From Heterobilharzia americana (lineage: Eukaryota; Platyhelminthes; Trematoda; Strigeidida; Schistosomatidae): a stretch of 64,000 bases of DNA. Numbering within the stretch: the stretch's first letter is position 1; each line of letters begins with the position of its first letter. The position numbers and the translations under genes are program-made. The stretch is from the NCBI GenBank assembly GCA_944470555.2, contig OX104132.1, positions 6,891,755-6,955,754 on the forward strand, given 5' to 3'. Positions 22,573-37,976 of this stretch are shown in pieces. Below the pieces are notes generated by a model that ran no database searches, had not been told where the DNA came from, and worked only from the letters and a program-made list of their open reading frames with translations.

Positions 22573-25500
22573 CTATCTTTCTTCTACTCCCTCAAGAAGA
22601 CAAAGCTTTCTTATATCTCTTCTCACGGTACCTTCCTTCATACGCACCATCACAGTTCTTACTAAATCGTCTTCGTCCTTCTCGCATGTTTCGATCACTC
22701 CCAAAGGCCAGGAACCACGTGGTGTTTTTTCAGAGGCCACAATCACCACATCTCCCTCCTTGAAATTTCTTTTCCTTCCCAACCACTTCTGACGAGTTTG
22801 CAAGCATGGTAGATATTCTTTCATCCATCGGCGCCAAAATACGTCAGCTAAGTAATTAACTTGTTTCCATCCTTTCTGCACGCGACAGACCGGTAAAGGG
22901 GCCATCATCTGCTGACCCAGTGCAGCTTTCAATCGTCGGCACTCTATGCACTTTCTTATCACCCGTTTGACCGCACTGATCCCCTTAATTATCCAATAGT
23001 TTCTTCGTAGAGTGGCCAGGACTTGCGAAGTACCAGTATGTCCTTCTATAATATGATAATGCCTTATGATCAGCTCAGTCACGAAGTGATGTCTGGGGAG
23101 GATAACCGGATGCTTAAAAGTAAGTGGATAGTCGGAATAGTTCAACCTCCCACCGACGCAGACCAATCCATCCACAAGTATAGGTGACAACCTTTGCAAT
23201 TCACCTTCTTCAGTCTCACAACTACCCTTTTCTCGGAGTTCCTTTATTAATTCTCCATATACCTCCTGTTGTACCATACATAATACTTTATGTCTAGCAG
23301 CTTCCAGTTCATCGGCTGTTAGATAGCCAACATTCAGTGACACACCTTGGCGACGCGAATACATAACGGATATGTAGACCACATATCTCTTAAGCCATGC
23401 CACAGCTTTAATCAGCCTCACCCAGTCCGAATGATACGCCAAAATCGGATCAGCAGTGAGCTCAGTAACGTTTGTGTTTGTTCGGACCGACCTCTTCAAT
23501 TCGACATTTTTCGGTGGTTCCTTCCAGCAGAGGTCTGTGGTACTTGAAAACTGTCGGGTTCCCAGAAAAGAGGGGCCCTGAATCCAAGACGCTAATTCAC
23601 ACGCTTTTCGTATGCCTCTTGATGTCCAATCTGCGGGATTCTCTTCAGATTTAACGTACCCCCACTGATTTGGGGATGAATACTGGTGAATAATGGCTAG
23701 ACGGTTGGCCACAAACGTACTATACCGACTCTCTGTATTTCTAATATAGTACAAAACAATCATAGAATCTGTCCAAAAATAAGTCTTGTCAAAGCTATTT
23801 GGGAGGTTCTTCCTCAAAATTTCACTCATTCGTGCACTCAATACTGCCGCAGCTAACTCTAATCTCGGCACTGTCACCGTTTTCAGAGGGGCAACCCGGG
23901 ATTTGCTATAAAGCAGTATGCTGTAGGGTGGCGTGTTTTTTGGAACGTTCCACGAATAAGCCACCGCTCCATAACCAGATTCAGAGGCATCGCAAAATAA
24001 GTGCAACTCAATCTTACTCATCTCACTCTTATCCTCCTTCTTGATACTTCTGGGTACGGAGATTTGCCCAAGATTCTTCATGAACCTCATCCAATCCATC
24101 CATAGGGATAGGTCATTGGAACTCAGGGGTGTATCCCAACCAGCATGAGATTTGCAAAGATTCTGCAATAGCTGCTTGGCCGGAAGACAAACTGGGGCGA
24201 TGAGGCCTAGTGGGTCAAAAAGAGCTGAGACGGTGGATAGTAGTCCTCTCTTCGTGAAGGGTTTTTCGACGGGTTCAAATCGGAACTTAAAAACATCATG
24301 CATGGTGTCCCATTCCAAACCTAGGGCCCTGTGGATTGAGCCTTGACTAACACGTAAGTCGACTGAGTTCTCTGTGTGGCTCAGACCAGGAAGAACTACT
24401 CTCACTGCCTCTGAATTAGTCACCCACTTCTTCAATTTAAAGCCACCACGTAACAACAACTCAGTGGACTGTTTTACGAACGTTTTTGCCTCACCTGGGC
24501 TTGCAAAGGACACTAGGCAATCATCAACATAAAAGTTATGCTTCACTGCTTCCACCACATAGCTATCATAATCGTTGGCATACGTCTCGGCAGTCTTGGC
24601 CATTGCAAAATACGCACAAAACGGTGAGGACACTGCACCGAATGGGTGTGACGTCATTTGATATTCAATAGGTTCCTTCGAGAAATCACCCTGAGGCCAC
24701 CATAGGAACCGCAGAGCACCTCGGTCAAACTCTGGGACTTTCACCTGCATAAACATTTCTTCCACATCGGACGTCAGGGCAATCAGTTCTTTGCGAAAAC
24801 GCAATAATATTCCAACCAAGTTCGCTGTCGTGTCTGGTCCCTGATACAGGAAGTCATTTAAAGAAGTTCCGGACAGTTTGGCAGCGCAGTCCAGCACAAC
24901 TCTTACCTTCCCCGGTTTCTTGGGGTTAAATACGGCATGATGCGGCAAATACCATCGTGGGCGGTAGCTAGGATTAAGCTGGGGCTCAGGAGCTACTGCT
25001 GCATATCCCTTTCTGATGGTCTCTTCCATGGCGCTAGTGTAGCTTTCGCGAAGGCTTTCAGAGGATATTAGTCTGCGTTTCAAACTCTCCAAACGTCGCC
25101 TGGCTACTTCGCATCCACCGTATACTCTCTTGGACTCCATTTTCCAGGGCAAGGGGACAACGAAATGTCCATTATCCCAATAAGTACCTCGCTGCACTAT
25201 GTTTACAGCGGCTAGGTCATCGAGAGATAACGACTTATCTCCCGAGTACAAATCGCTGAACTCATAATCGTAAATTTTCTTCCATTGATCGACTAATAGA
25301 TCTGACCGAGACATACAATTCACAACCCTCTCCCTGTGCTCACGAAAGCTTGTCGGACCGAACACGACCCAGCCCAACAATGATCTCACAGCATATGGGC
25401 TCTTTCTGCCCCCTAACTTCTGATCTAGAACCCAGTGAGCCTCAGGTACATCGCAACCGATGAGCAGCAATACCTCCCCGTCTTCCACCTCTGTCCAGGG

Positions 25501-25725
25501 TACGTCAGTCAGATGCGGCCACCTTTTAATACTTTCTCGCATCGACCCTTTAGGTCTCCGTACTGGGAGATCTCTTGCCACAACTGCTCGATCTATAAGT
25601 ATGCATTCGTTTCCGTCTAGTGAATAAACTTCGAAAGGCTTGCTGACTGAGTCCGCCAATCTACTTCCACTAACAGTTTTGATGATAGTCTTTGTGCCGT
25701 CAGTCGACAATCCTAGAAGTTGCAA
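22573..25725 (-). pseudogene. BEL/Pao pol: RT-RNase H and integrase N- and C-terminal parts, core missing
   Basis: An open frame of 1050 codons. The part before RT is followed by the RT palm (LDCAAKLSGTSLNDFL, TSDVEEMFMQV, SHPFGAVSSPF) with the catalytic box FYVDDCL at about residue 400. RNase H begins with LFCDASESGYGAVAYSW, and WTDSMIVLYYI matches its later motif. The integrase zinc-binding region follows (HYHIIEGHTG, then CIECRR). After MAPLP (about residue 946) the sequence jumps to KQVNYLADVFWRRW, the C-terminal tail domain. The DDE catalytic core, normally about 300 residues including flanks, is therefore absent without loss of frame. The listed start is a TTG codon: pol really continues from protease through a frameshift near 25740. 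Confidence 0.92.
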
Positions 25726-26525
25726 AACATTTTCGTGATCAAAGTTGTATCAGAGCCATTGTCCAAGATAGCATAACCGTAAACCTCTTTATTACCGTGC
25801 TTTACACGTACCGGGAGTAGGCCCAAACACACGCTTTCTCTGAGAGACTCGGTGCATCCACAACTACCTTTCTCCGGTTGTTCGCCTACGGCGTGGTGGG
25901 TCTTCTTGTGTAACAGAGGGTGATGGTATGCTTTACAACCTTCTACACTGCACACCCTGTGAATTTTACATTCTACGGACCTGTGGCCCCTTTTAAGACA
26001 TGAAAAACAACAACCTGTTTCTTTAGCCTTCGACCATCTCTCATCCACCGGTAACGACAGAAATGTGGTACATTTTGTGACTACATGGTTCCCTCCACAA
26101 AATATACATGAAGGTTTCAGGACTCCCCCAACGGGTACTAGCTGCTGCGTGGAACATGCTATTTTACTATCTGGTCGTCGACTGCTTGTTGCCAGCTGTC
26201 CAAACCTACTTAGCAAAATGCTCGCACGTGCTGACACAAACTGCGTTAACTCTGCGAAGGTAGGTTCTCGTTCGGTTTCAGTTAGCTTTTCGACAGTCTC
26301 CGCCCATTTCATCTGTAACACACGGGGCAATTTCTTTACTATACCTTCTAAAGTTCTCAAGGAGTTAAGGTCCGCAGTATAGTCCATTTGCTCTAGGGCT
26401 ATAGCGCAGTTTTCCATTTTTATAGCTAACCTCGACATTGCCTCAGCATCGTTTTGTTCTATGTTCGAGCATTCCATCAGATCCTGTAGTAAGGCCCGGC
26501 TGACTTCATGAGTCCTTCCAAACAA
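25713..26525 (-). pseudogene. BEL/Pao gag C-terminus with zinc knuckle, and start of protease
   Basis: A 270-codon frame. It holds a capsid-like region, then a CxxC-type block (CIFCGGNHVVTKC) and a CCHC knuckle (CFSCLKRGHRSVEC), followed by the aspartic protease start YAILDNGSDTTLI. The active-site triplet is DNG; BEL/Pao proteases usually read D-S/T-G, so this is a variant that may impair function. The frame stops after FCNF, while the protein should continue in the pol frame, so a one-base shift lies at about 25735-25745. Upstream, a shift near 26522 separates it from the N-terminal gag frame. It would bind RNA and process the polyprotein in an intact element. Confidence 0.85.
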
Positions 26526-27151
26526 ACGTTGAGTATATCCCGAGCCCTACGATAACCAGCAGATGGTGGTAACATAATGCATTCCTCTATAGCCTCCCTG
26601 GCCTTACCTTTACAGTAATGTAACAAGTATAACAGCCTCTGTCCATCATCATCAACCTTAGAGACAACGTAGAGCTCAAACTGCCTCATAAACTTCCAAT
26701 ATTTGGCTGGATGTCCGTCAAAGCTGCTTAATTCTACTTTCGGTAACTCATGGCCAACACTGACACAAGGCAACGTAGCGGCAACCCCTTTGTTTTCTGC
26801 GCTGCTCGCCTGGCTAGTCGTTTCACGATCAGAACTGCTATGAGGGTCAATGCCAAGACAAACTGATTTGTGACACTTTATATCATCATCCAAGGAAAAG
26901 GTATCACCTAAACCCCCATTCACATCTAAGTTGAGTTCTTTATGCAGACGCAACCTTTCCTGTCTTTGTTTAGCCTTGAATTCACGAAGTTCCAACTCTT
27001 GCCTTTCATCCAACTGTCGTACCTTCAACTGAGCAGAGGTCCTACAAGGACTAGTCTTACTATAGTCAATAACTGTACCATTATCAGAGCCACGGCATGA
27101 AATAACATCAAGAGGGACTTGCTTGGTATCTGAGGTTGGATCCATGGACAT
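26477..27151 (-). pseudogene. BEL/Pao gag N-terminus
   Basis: The first ATG in frame is at 27151 (MSMDPTSDTKQ). The frame remains open upstream into the LTR, but only with a non-ATG start. It contains a charged segment (RQLDERQELELREFKAKQ), probably a coiled coil, and a conserved BEL gag region LPKVELSSFDGHPAKYWKF, followed by GKAREAIEECI. It runs out of frame at about 26522 and ends a few codons later at 26477. In BEL/Pao elements this region forms the capsid of the virus-like particle. Confidence 0.85.
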
Positions 27152-27228
27152 GTCACCTTCCCCGTCCGGAATTGACTCAAGGAACACCTTGCGATTGCCA
27201 GGTACAGCAGTGACGGGTTGTTGAGTAC

Positions 27229-27430
27229 TGTAGCGGCCAGAATCCAATAATCTTGGCCTGAACGCGGGAAATAGCTAGGCGGTGCCAACTGACGTGAATC
27301 TGACTAGTTCCTGCGTTCTACTGTATAGCTTCCTAACTTCCGCGAGTGACGCACAGTCAAAGGTTGGATCGAAATATCAAAACACGGTTTGTAGTAATTC
27401 AATAGTAGATTCGTAACAAAATCTGTGGTA

Positions 27431-27474
<44 letters not shown>

Positions 27475-27529
27475 AACAGTGCCGTTGGGTAACTATACAG
27501 TCCAAAACGTTCTCGGGTACAAATACGTA

Positions 27530-27576
<47 letters not shown>

Positions 27577-27977
27577 GGTCAATAGGAATATTCCCGGCAA
27601 AAGGGATCAAAACTCTGTCTACAGGAATCAAATCAACAAACAAACGTTCCCAGTAGACAGTCAAAAGACAAACAGTCAAATCACTGCACAACCGTAAGTT
27701 GAACCAAAACAAAATGTCGTGCGCAGTAAAACAACATCACCTTATCAACAGTCCAGCGTCACATAATAGGAAAGTGAAACACTCATAATAAGTCTCAAAC
27801 ATACAAAGGCAAATACCGAGTGTAAAGTCAAATAAGACAGTTAAACAAGCAAATAACATTACACCGGCGAGGGTCAAAGGTACACCATCCACAACGAGGG
27901 TAAAAATGTTAAAATAAACGTCAATACAATCAAATAAGGGTGATCGGGAGGGATTTTCAGATCATTTTTCCTTTACA
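27229..27977 (-). repeat. BEL/Pao 5' LTR (relative to coding strand)
   Basis: 749 bp with the same boundaries as the other LTR. The two A runs are 41 and 42 nt (27433-27473 and 27532-27573). Transcription should start here and run leftward. No primer-binding site matching a TGG-type tRNA 3' end was evident just inside the LTR (27228 downward). Confidence 0.95.
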
Positions 27978-30900
27978 ACCACTACCACTACCAGTAACAC
28001 TACCACTAACAAAACTACTACCACTAACACTGCCACCACCACTACTACCACTAACCCTAACACTGCCATTACTACTACCACTACCACTTTATCTGCCATT
28101 ATTACTAACACTGCCAGTATCACTACCACCAACACTACCACTACTACTACTACTAATAATACTACTGCTAGGGCTAATAATTCTGCTACTACTAATACCA
28201 CTACTACCATTTATATTTCTACTACAACTACTACTACTACTAATATTAATGCTATTATTATTACTACCACTAAGAATGCTGCTACTATTACCACAGACAC
28301 TACTAGTAATGATACTAGTACTACTATTATTATTATTACTACTAATGCTGCTGCCATCAATACTACCTCTAGCACTCCTACTACTACTACTAATACTGGT
28401 ATTACTACTACAAATATAACTAGTACTACCACTGGAATTATCACCAACAATACCGCTAGCATTACGACTAACATTACCGCGATTACTACTACTAGTACCA
28501 ATTAAACTGCAACTATTACTACCACTGCTACCAACACTGCTATTACAAATAATAATAATAATATTACTACCACTACTACGTCCAATACTACACTATCACT
28601 GTTCCAAATACTGCTACTACTGCTATTATTATTACTAACATTACTACTAACACTACTACTACCAATACCGAAACTACTATTACTACTACTACTACCACTA
28701 CTACTAATGCTACTAATACCACTACTACTACTAATGCTAGTAATACCGCTACCACTACCATTACCAGTACCACTACAATAAAATGAACACTACCACTACC
28801 ACAACCATTAACACCACCACTAACAAAACTGCTACCACTACCACTACCACTACCATTAACATTACAACCACCGCTACAACTGCCACTGCCGCTACTACTA
28901 ACACCACCACTACCACTTAACTTCAAATACGACTACCGCTTACATTAGCACTACCACTAGCATTATAACTAACACTACCGCTGCCATTACCACTAACACT
29001 ACCATTACCACTATCACAGCCACTACCACTAACACTAACAGTACCACGAACACTACCACTAACATTATTACAACTACTACTACCACTACTACTGATACTA
29101 CTACTACCAACGCTAATAATTCTGCTAATACTAATAACACTACTACCATTATTAATAATACAACTAATGCTACTACTACTAATATTACTAATATTAGTAT
29201 TACTTCTCCTACTGCTACCACTGCTATTACCATGGTCACTATTACTGCTAATACTACTACTACTATTATTATTACTACTACTACTACTAGTACCATAACC
29301 AATATCACCACAACATTTACCATAAACAGTACCACTACCATTACCAATACCATCACCGCGAATAATAATACTAATATAATTAGAAATACTACTACCATTG
29401 CTAGTAATGCTACTACTTCTGCTACTACTACTACTGCTACTAACACTAATATTATTAATAATATTAATATTAATACTACTAATACTATTACAACTACATC
29501 CAAAACTACTACCACTATCACTACTCCAAATAATACTACCATTATTGTTATTAACATTAATAGTAAATCTACTACTGCCAATACCACAACTAATACTACT
29601 AAAACTACCACTGCTACTGCTACTGCTACTACATCTACTAATACTACTATTGCTACTACTACTAATACTACTGATCCTACCACCACTATCACCACTACTA
29701 CTACTACTATTGCTATTACAACTACCACTGCTACTACTACTACTTCTACTACTAAAACTACTGCTAGTAACACCGCTACCACTACCATTATCAGCACCAC
29801 TACACTAAAATTAGCATTACCAATAACACTACCACTACACCTAACACTACAACTAACATTACCACTAACACTACCATTACCACTTCCAACACCACTAACG
29901 CTAACACTACAAATACACCTACCACTACCACTATTACCACTACTAATGCAACTGAAACTAATACTCCGACTAACGCTAATAATTCTGCTGCTACTAATAT
30001 CACCGCTAACAGTAATACTTCTACAACAACGACAGCTAGTACTAATATTACTACTATTACTATTAGTACTACTATTATTACCATTACTATTACCACAGAC
30101 ACTACTATTACTAATATTAATACTACTACTATTATCATTACTAATACTGCTGTTAACAACACTACTACCTCTAGCACTAGTAATACTACTACTACTATTA
30201 TTACTACTACTATTATAACTAGTATTAACACTACCACTACCACTAACAATATCACTGTTATTACTGCGATCACTACTACTACTACTACTACCACTACACT
30301 AATAATAATACTATTACTACTGCTACTGATATTACTACTCATAATAATAATAATACTATTATTAATACTACTACCGACACAAGTACCACAATCACCACTC
30401 CAACTACAACTATTAATATTATTATTAACATTACCACTATTAATAACACTACTTCGACCAATACCAAGGCTATTACTAATACTACTACCACTACCACTAC
30501 CAATATTACTACTAGTACTACTAATAAAACTACTTAAACTACTACTACTAGTAGTGCTAGTAACACTGCTACCGTTACCACTACCAGTACCACTACATTA
30601 AATTTAACACTAACAGTACCACTAACACCGCCACTAACAATACTACTACCATTACCACTGCCAATACCAATACCATTAACACCACCACTACCAATACCAC
30701 TACTATTACCACTTCCGACGCCACTACCGGTAACATTAACAATAAAACTACCACTAACACTACCAATAAGAGTGCCATTACCACTACCAAAAACAAAAAA
30801 CCATCACTGCCACTACCACTAACATTACCACTACCACTACAACTACCACTATCAATAATACTATTACCACTGCTACTACTACTACTGATACTACTACTAC

Positions 30901-32037
30901 TACCACTACTACTACTACTGCTACCAACACTGCTACTGCTACCATTTCCAGTACCACTACACTAAAATTAACACTGGCAATACCACTACCACTAACACTG
31001 CCAGTAACAATATTACTACCAGTGCCACTGCCAATACCACTATACTTAACACCACCACTACCAGTACACTAACAATAACACTACCACTAGCACTACCGTT
31101 ATCACTACCATTACCATTACCACTAACAATACCTCCATTACCACTAATAGTACTACAACTACTATTAATACTACTACTACTACTATTACTACTGCAAGTG
31201 ACACCGCCAACACTACCACTACCCGTAACACTACACTAAAATTAACAGTACAATACCACTACCACTAACACTGCCAGTAACAATACTACCACCAATACCA
31301 CTGCCAACATCACTACCATTAACACCACCCCTACCATTACCGCTAACACTAACACCACCACTATAACTACCACCTGCCCTAACACTAACACTACCACTAT
31401 GACTACCGCCAGCACTAACATTAACACTGCCATTACAACTACCATTAACAGTAACACTATCACTGCCACTACCACTAACAATATCAGTACCGCTACCACT
31501 ACCACTATTACCACCACTAATAATACTAATAATACTACTACTACTATCAGTACTAACAATATTACTACTACTACTACTAATACTATCACTACCGCTAATA
31601 CTACTACTACTACTATTACTAATATTAATTCTACTACTACTACTACTACTACCACTACCACTACTACTACTATTACGACTAATACTACTATTACTAATAC
31701 TACTACTACTACTGCTGCTGCTACCACGACTACTAATACTACTATTAATACTACTACTGCTTATGACACCGCTACCACTACCATTTCCAGTACCACTACA
31801 CTAAAATTAACACTAGCAATACCACTACCACTAACACTGCCAGTAACAATATTACCAATAATACCACTGCGAATACCACTACCATCAACACCACCACTAG
31901 CACTACCACTAGCACTTACACTAAAACTACCACTACAACTGCCACTAGCACTAACACTGTTACCACTACTACTACTACTACGACTACGACTAATACCACT
32001 GCTACTACTACAACTACTACCACTACCACTAACACCA

Positions 32038-32069
<32 letters not shown>

Positions 32070-34566
32070 GCTAATGACAACGCTTACACTACCACTCCCT
32101 GTACCACTACGCTTAAATTAACACTAACAACACCGCTGACGCTAACACTGCCAATAACATTACTACTAGCAGTACCACTGCCAATACGACTACCATTAAC
32201 ACCACCACTACCAATACCACTAACATTAACACTACCACTATCACTAAAACTAAAAGTAATATTAATAATTCCGACACCACAAGCGGTAACACTACCACTA
32301 CCATTACTACTACCAATATCACTGCCGCAACCACTGACAGTGGTAGTTCCACTTCCACTACCACTACCACTATTATCACTACTCTTACTACTACTACTAC
32401 TACTTCCACTACTACTACTACTACCACTAATAGTTCTGCTACTGACACCGCTAACACTACCACTAGCACTACCACTACCAATACCACTTCCCACAACAGC
32501 ACCGCTAACACTACGACTACCCATATCACTACCACTAACACTAACACTGCCATTACAACTACCATTACCAGTACCACTATCACTGCCACTAAAAGTAACA
32601 GTACCAGCACCACTACCACTATCACTACCACATTACCACCACTACTACTACTAATACTGATACTACTGCTACTACTACTAGTAACACCGCTACAACTACC
32701 ACTACCAGCACCACTACATTAAAATTAACACTAACAATACCACTCGCAATAACACTGCCAGTAAGAATACTTCTACCATTACTACTACCATTAACACCAC
32801 CTATACCACTACCACTAACACTAACACCACTACTAACAATACCACTACCACTACCGACAGCACTACCGGTAACATTAACACTACAACTAACACCAGCACT
32901 GCCTCAAATACTGCCATCACAACTACCACTACCAGTACCACTATCACTGCAATACCACTAACAGTACCAGTAGCACTACAACTACAACTACCACTACCAC
33001 TAACACTACCAATAAAACTAGCACTATCAACGCTACAACTATTACTATTACTACTACTACTACTACTACGACTAATACTACTACTACTAATAATACTACT
33101 ACTACTATTGCTACTACTACTGCTAATAACACCGCTACCATTTCCACTACCAGTACCACTACTCCAAAATTAACACTACCAATACCACTAACACTAACAC
33201 TACCAATACCACCATCAATGCCACTACCAATAACAGTACAATACCACTACCACCACCATTACAACTACCCCCACCACTACCATTACCAATTCCGACACCA
33301 CTAACGCCAACACCACCACTACAACTAACACTACCACTACCACTAACACTGCCATTACAACTACAATTACCAGTACCACTATCACAGGCACTAACACTAA
33401 CAGTACCAATTACACTACCACTACCACTACCACTACCACTACTACCGCTACTACTAATACAACTACTAATATTACTACTAATGTACCACTACCATTATTA
33501 GTACTACTACTACTATTATTATTACTATTAATGCTAGTAACACCGCTAACACTACCACTTCCAGTAACACTACACTAAAATTAACACTGAAAATACCACT
33601 TTCACTAACACTACCCCTAACAATTCTACTACTAATACCACTGTCACTACCACTACCTTCAACACCACCACTACCACTAACACTAACAATAACCCCACAA
33701 CCAAAAATATTACTACAACTACCACTACCAATATCACTGCCACTACCGATGACGCTACCACAACCACTATAACTGCCTCTAAGACTAAAAGTACCAGCAC
33801 CAATACCAGTACATCTACCGGTACCAATACCACTAATACTACAACTAATGCTACTACCAATAATAATAATACTACTACTGCTAGTGACACCGCTAACACT
33901 ACCAGTACCAGTACCACTACACTGATATTATCACTAACAATACCACTACCACTAACACTGCCACTAACAATACTACTACCACTACCACTGCCAATACCAC
34001 TACCAGTACCACCACCACTACCAGTAGCACTAAGAATAACACTACCACTACCGCTACCATTACCAATTCCGACACCCCCAACGCTAACACTACCACTGCA
34101 ACTACCACTACCACTAACAGTATTACCGCTACTACTACTATCACTACTACTACTACTACAAATACTAATAATAGTAACTCCGCTAACACTAAGACTACCA
34201 ATAACACTCCCACTAACAATACTACTAACACTACCACTGCCACTGCCACTACCATTACCACCATCACTATCACTACCACTAACAATAACACTACGACTAA
34301 CTCTACCACTACCACTACCATTAAAAACTCCCACACCACAACCGCTAACGTTACTACTACAAATACCACTACCAACAACACCGCCATTACCATGACCACT
34401 ACCACTACTGATATCGCTGCACTACTAATAACACTACCAGTAACAATAAAAGTACCAGTAGCAGGACCACTACCGCTATTACCACCACTCCTCCTAATTA
34501 TACTACCACTAAAACTACCACTGCCAATACCACTACCACTATTAACAAAACTACTTCTAGTACTAC

Positions 34567-34602
<36 letters not shown>

Positions 34603-34904
34603 TATTATTACCAATACTACTACTTTTATCGACACCGCTACCACACCTGAATTAAAACTAACAATATCACTGCCAATAACAATACTACTACCACTACAAC
34701 TGCCAGTACCACTAGCATTACAACCACTAACTCTACCACTAACATTAACACTACCAATAACACTACCACTACGACTAACACTAACACTGCAATTACCATA
34801 TCCACTACCACAACCGCTATCATTGCCACTAACAATAACAGTAAAATTCCTGCTAACACTACCACTAACACCATCAATATTACCACTACAATTACTACAA
34901 TTAT

Positions 34905-34939
<35 letters not shown>

Positions 34940-36433
34940 TTAATAATACCACTACAACTACTACTACTAATAGTACTAGTAACACCGCTACCACAACCAC
35001 TGCCAGTAACACTACACTAAAATTAACACTAACAATAACGCTACCATTAACATTACAACTATTACCACTACAACAACAAGTACTGCTACCACTAACACTA
35101 CCAATATCACAACCACTATTACCACTAATACTGCTACCACTACTACTACTACTACTATTACTACTACTATTGCTGCAACTGACACCGCTACCACTACCAC
35201 TACCAGTAGCACTACACTAAAATTAACACTAACAATTCCACTACCACTAAAACTGCCACTAACAATACTACTACCACTACAACTGCCACTACGACTACCA
35301 TTACCACCACTACCTCTACCACTTACATTAACACTACCACTAACACTACCGCCACCACTACCATTAATATTTCCGACACCACAACCGATAACATTACCAC
35401 TAAGACTACCACTAACATTACCACTATTACCACTCAAACTACTACTACTACTACCACTAACACTACCAATATCACTACCACTATTACCATTACTACTGCT
35501 ACTACTACTACTACTACTACTACTTATACTACTACTACTGCTACTACTACTACTACTGCTAGTAACACCGCTACATCTACCACTACCAGTACCACTACAC
35601 TAAAATTAACACTATTATTACCACTAAAACTAACACTGCCACGAAAAAACTACTACCAATGCAACTGCCAGTACCACTACCATTACACCAGTACCTCTAC
35701 CACTAACATTAACAATACCACTGACACTACAACTAACACTACCATTACCACTTCCGACAGAACTACCGCGAACACTACCACTATCACTGACATCACCACT
35801 ATTACCACTACTACTACTACTACCACCACTAACACTACCAATAACACAACCACTTTTACCACTACTACTGCTAACACTACTACTTATACTACTACCACTA
35901 CTACTACTATTGCTGCTAGTGACACCGCTAACACTACCAATACCAGCACCGCTACACCAAAGTTAACACTAACACCGACACTAAGAATATTACCACCACT
36001 ACAACTTCCAGTACCACTACCATACCACCACTACCTCTACCACTAACAATAAAACTACCACTTACACTATCACTACCAGTAACATTACCACTTCCAACAC
36101 TACTACAGCTAACACCACCATTACCACTACCACTAAAATTAACACTACTACCAATACAACTACTACTACCACTAACAATACCAATATCACTACCGCAATT
36201 ACCACTACTACTGCTACTACTACTATTACTAATACTACTACTACTACTACTAGTAACACCGCTGCCACTACTAATACTACTGCCACCACTACTAGTAGCA
36301 GTGCTACCACTACCACCACCACTTACAATACTACTACCACTAAAACTGCCGGTACCACCAGCGTTACCACCACTAACTTTACCACTAAAATTACCAATAT
36401 CACTACCACTATTGCCACTGCTACGGCTACTAC

Positions 36434-36488
<55 letters not shown>

Positions 36489-37283
36489 GCTACAACTACA
36501 ATTAACACCGCTAACACTACAACTACCAGTACCACTACACAAATATTAACGCTAAAATTACCACTAACACTAACAATGCCTCTAACAATATTACTGAAAC
36601 TACAGCTCCATTACCACCACCATTACCGCCACTACACTAACATAAACACTTCCACTAACACTACCACTACCACTACAATTACCACATCCGACAACACCAT
36701 CCCTAACACTGTCACTACCACTACCACTAACACTACCCCTATTACCATTAATAATACTAATACTAACACTAACACTTCCAATATCACTACCACTAATACC
36801 ACTACTACTGCTACTAATACTACTGCCACTACTACTACTACTACTACTCTTAATACCGCTACCACTACCAGCACCAATACCACTACCACTATTAGCACTA
36901 CTACTGCTACTACTACTACTACTACCACTATTACTACTACTACTACTATTACTAATAGTAACACCGCTACCACTACTACTACTTCTGCTACTACTACTAG
37001 TAGCACCGCTACCACTACCACTACCAGTACCACCACGCTAAAATTAACACTAAGAATAACACTACCACTATCAATACTACTACCACTACAACTACCAGTA
37101 CCACTACCATTACCACCACTACGCCTACCACTAACAATAACACTACCACTAACACGAACATTACCAATTCCGACATATATACCGCTAACACTACCACTAT
37201 CACTAACAATAACAATACCAGTATTACCACTACTACTACCACTACCACTAACCCTGCAAACATCACTAACACTATTCTTACTG

Positions 37284-37331
<48 letters not shown>

Positions 37332-37934
37332 GTAACACCGCTACCACTATCAATACCAGTACCACTACACTAAGACTAACACTAAAACTACCGCTACTAC
37401 TGTCAATGCCACTGACAATACTGCTACCAATAAACTGCCAGTACCACTACCATTACCACCACTACATCTACCACTAACACTACCACTACCATTAACATTA
37501 ATTCCGACACCACTACCCCTAACACTACCACTAAAATTATCACTATTACCGCTACTACTGCTACCTTTAACACCACAAATATCACTACCAAAATTACCGC
37601 TACTACTGCTGCTACTACTAATACTACCACTAACACCACCACCAACCATACCACTACTACCACTACTAGTAACAACGCTACCACTACCAGTACCACCACA
37701 CTAAGACTAACACTAAAAATACCACTACCACTATCAATGACACTAACAATACTACTACCACTACAACTGCCGGTACCACTACCATTACCACCACTACCTC
37801 TACCAATAACATCAACACTACCACTAAAACTACCACTAACATTAGCATTCCAACATCCGACACCACTAACGCAAACACTGCCACTAACACTACTAACAAG
37901 ATTACTTCGATTACCACTACTACTACTACTACTG

Positions 37935-37976
<42 letters not shown>

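Larger units (their letters stand above)
21743..27977 (-). mobile_element. BEL/Pao LTR retrotransposon, integrase-core-deleted
   Basis: A 6235-bp element with two LTRs (21743-22490 and 27229-27977) and a minus-strand gag-pol. It is flanked by the 5-bp direct repeat ACCAC (21738-21742 and 27978-27982), a typical BEL/Pao duplication length, although ACCAC is common in the surrounding array. Removing the element plus one duplication restores array-unit spacing of 782 bp between the markers at 21151 and 28173, in line with neighbouring units. Gag has one frameshift, the gag/pol border another, and pol lacks the integrase catalytic core. No env-like gene is present. Confidence 0.95.

Noticed and set aside
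27152..27247. gag starting inside the BEL LTR
   Set aside because: The frame is open there, but the first codon would be TTG. The first ATG is at 27151, outside the LTR.
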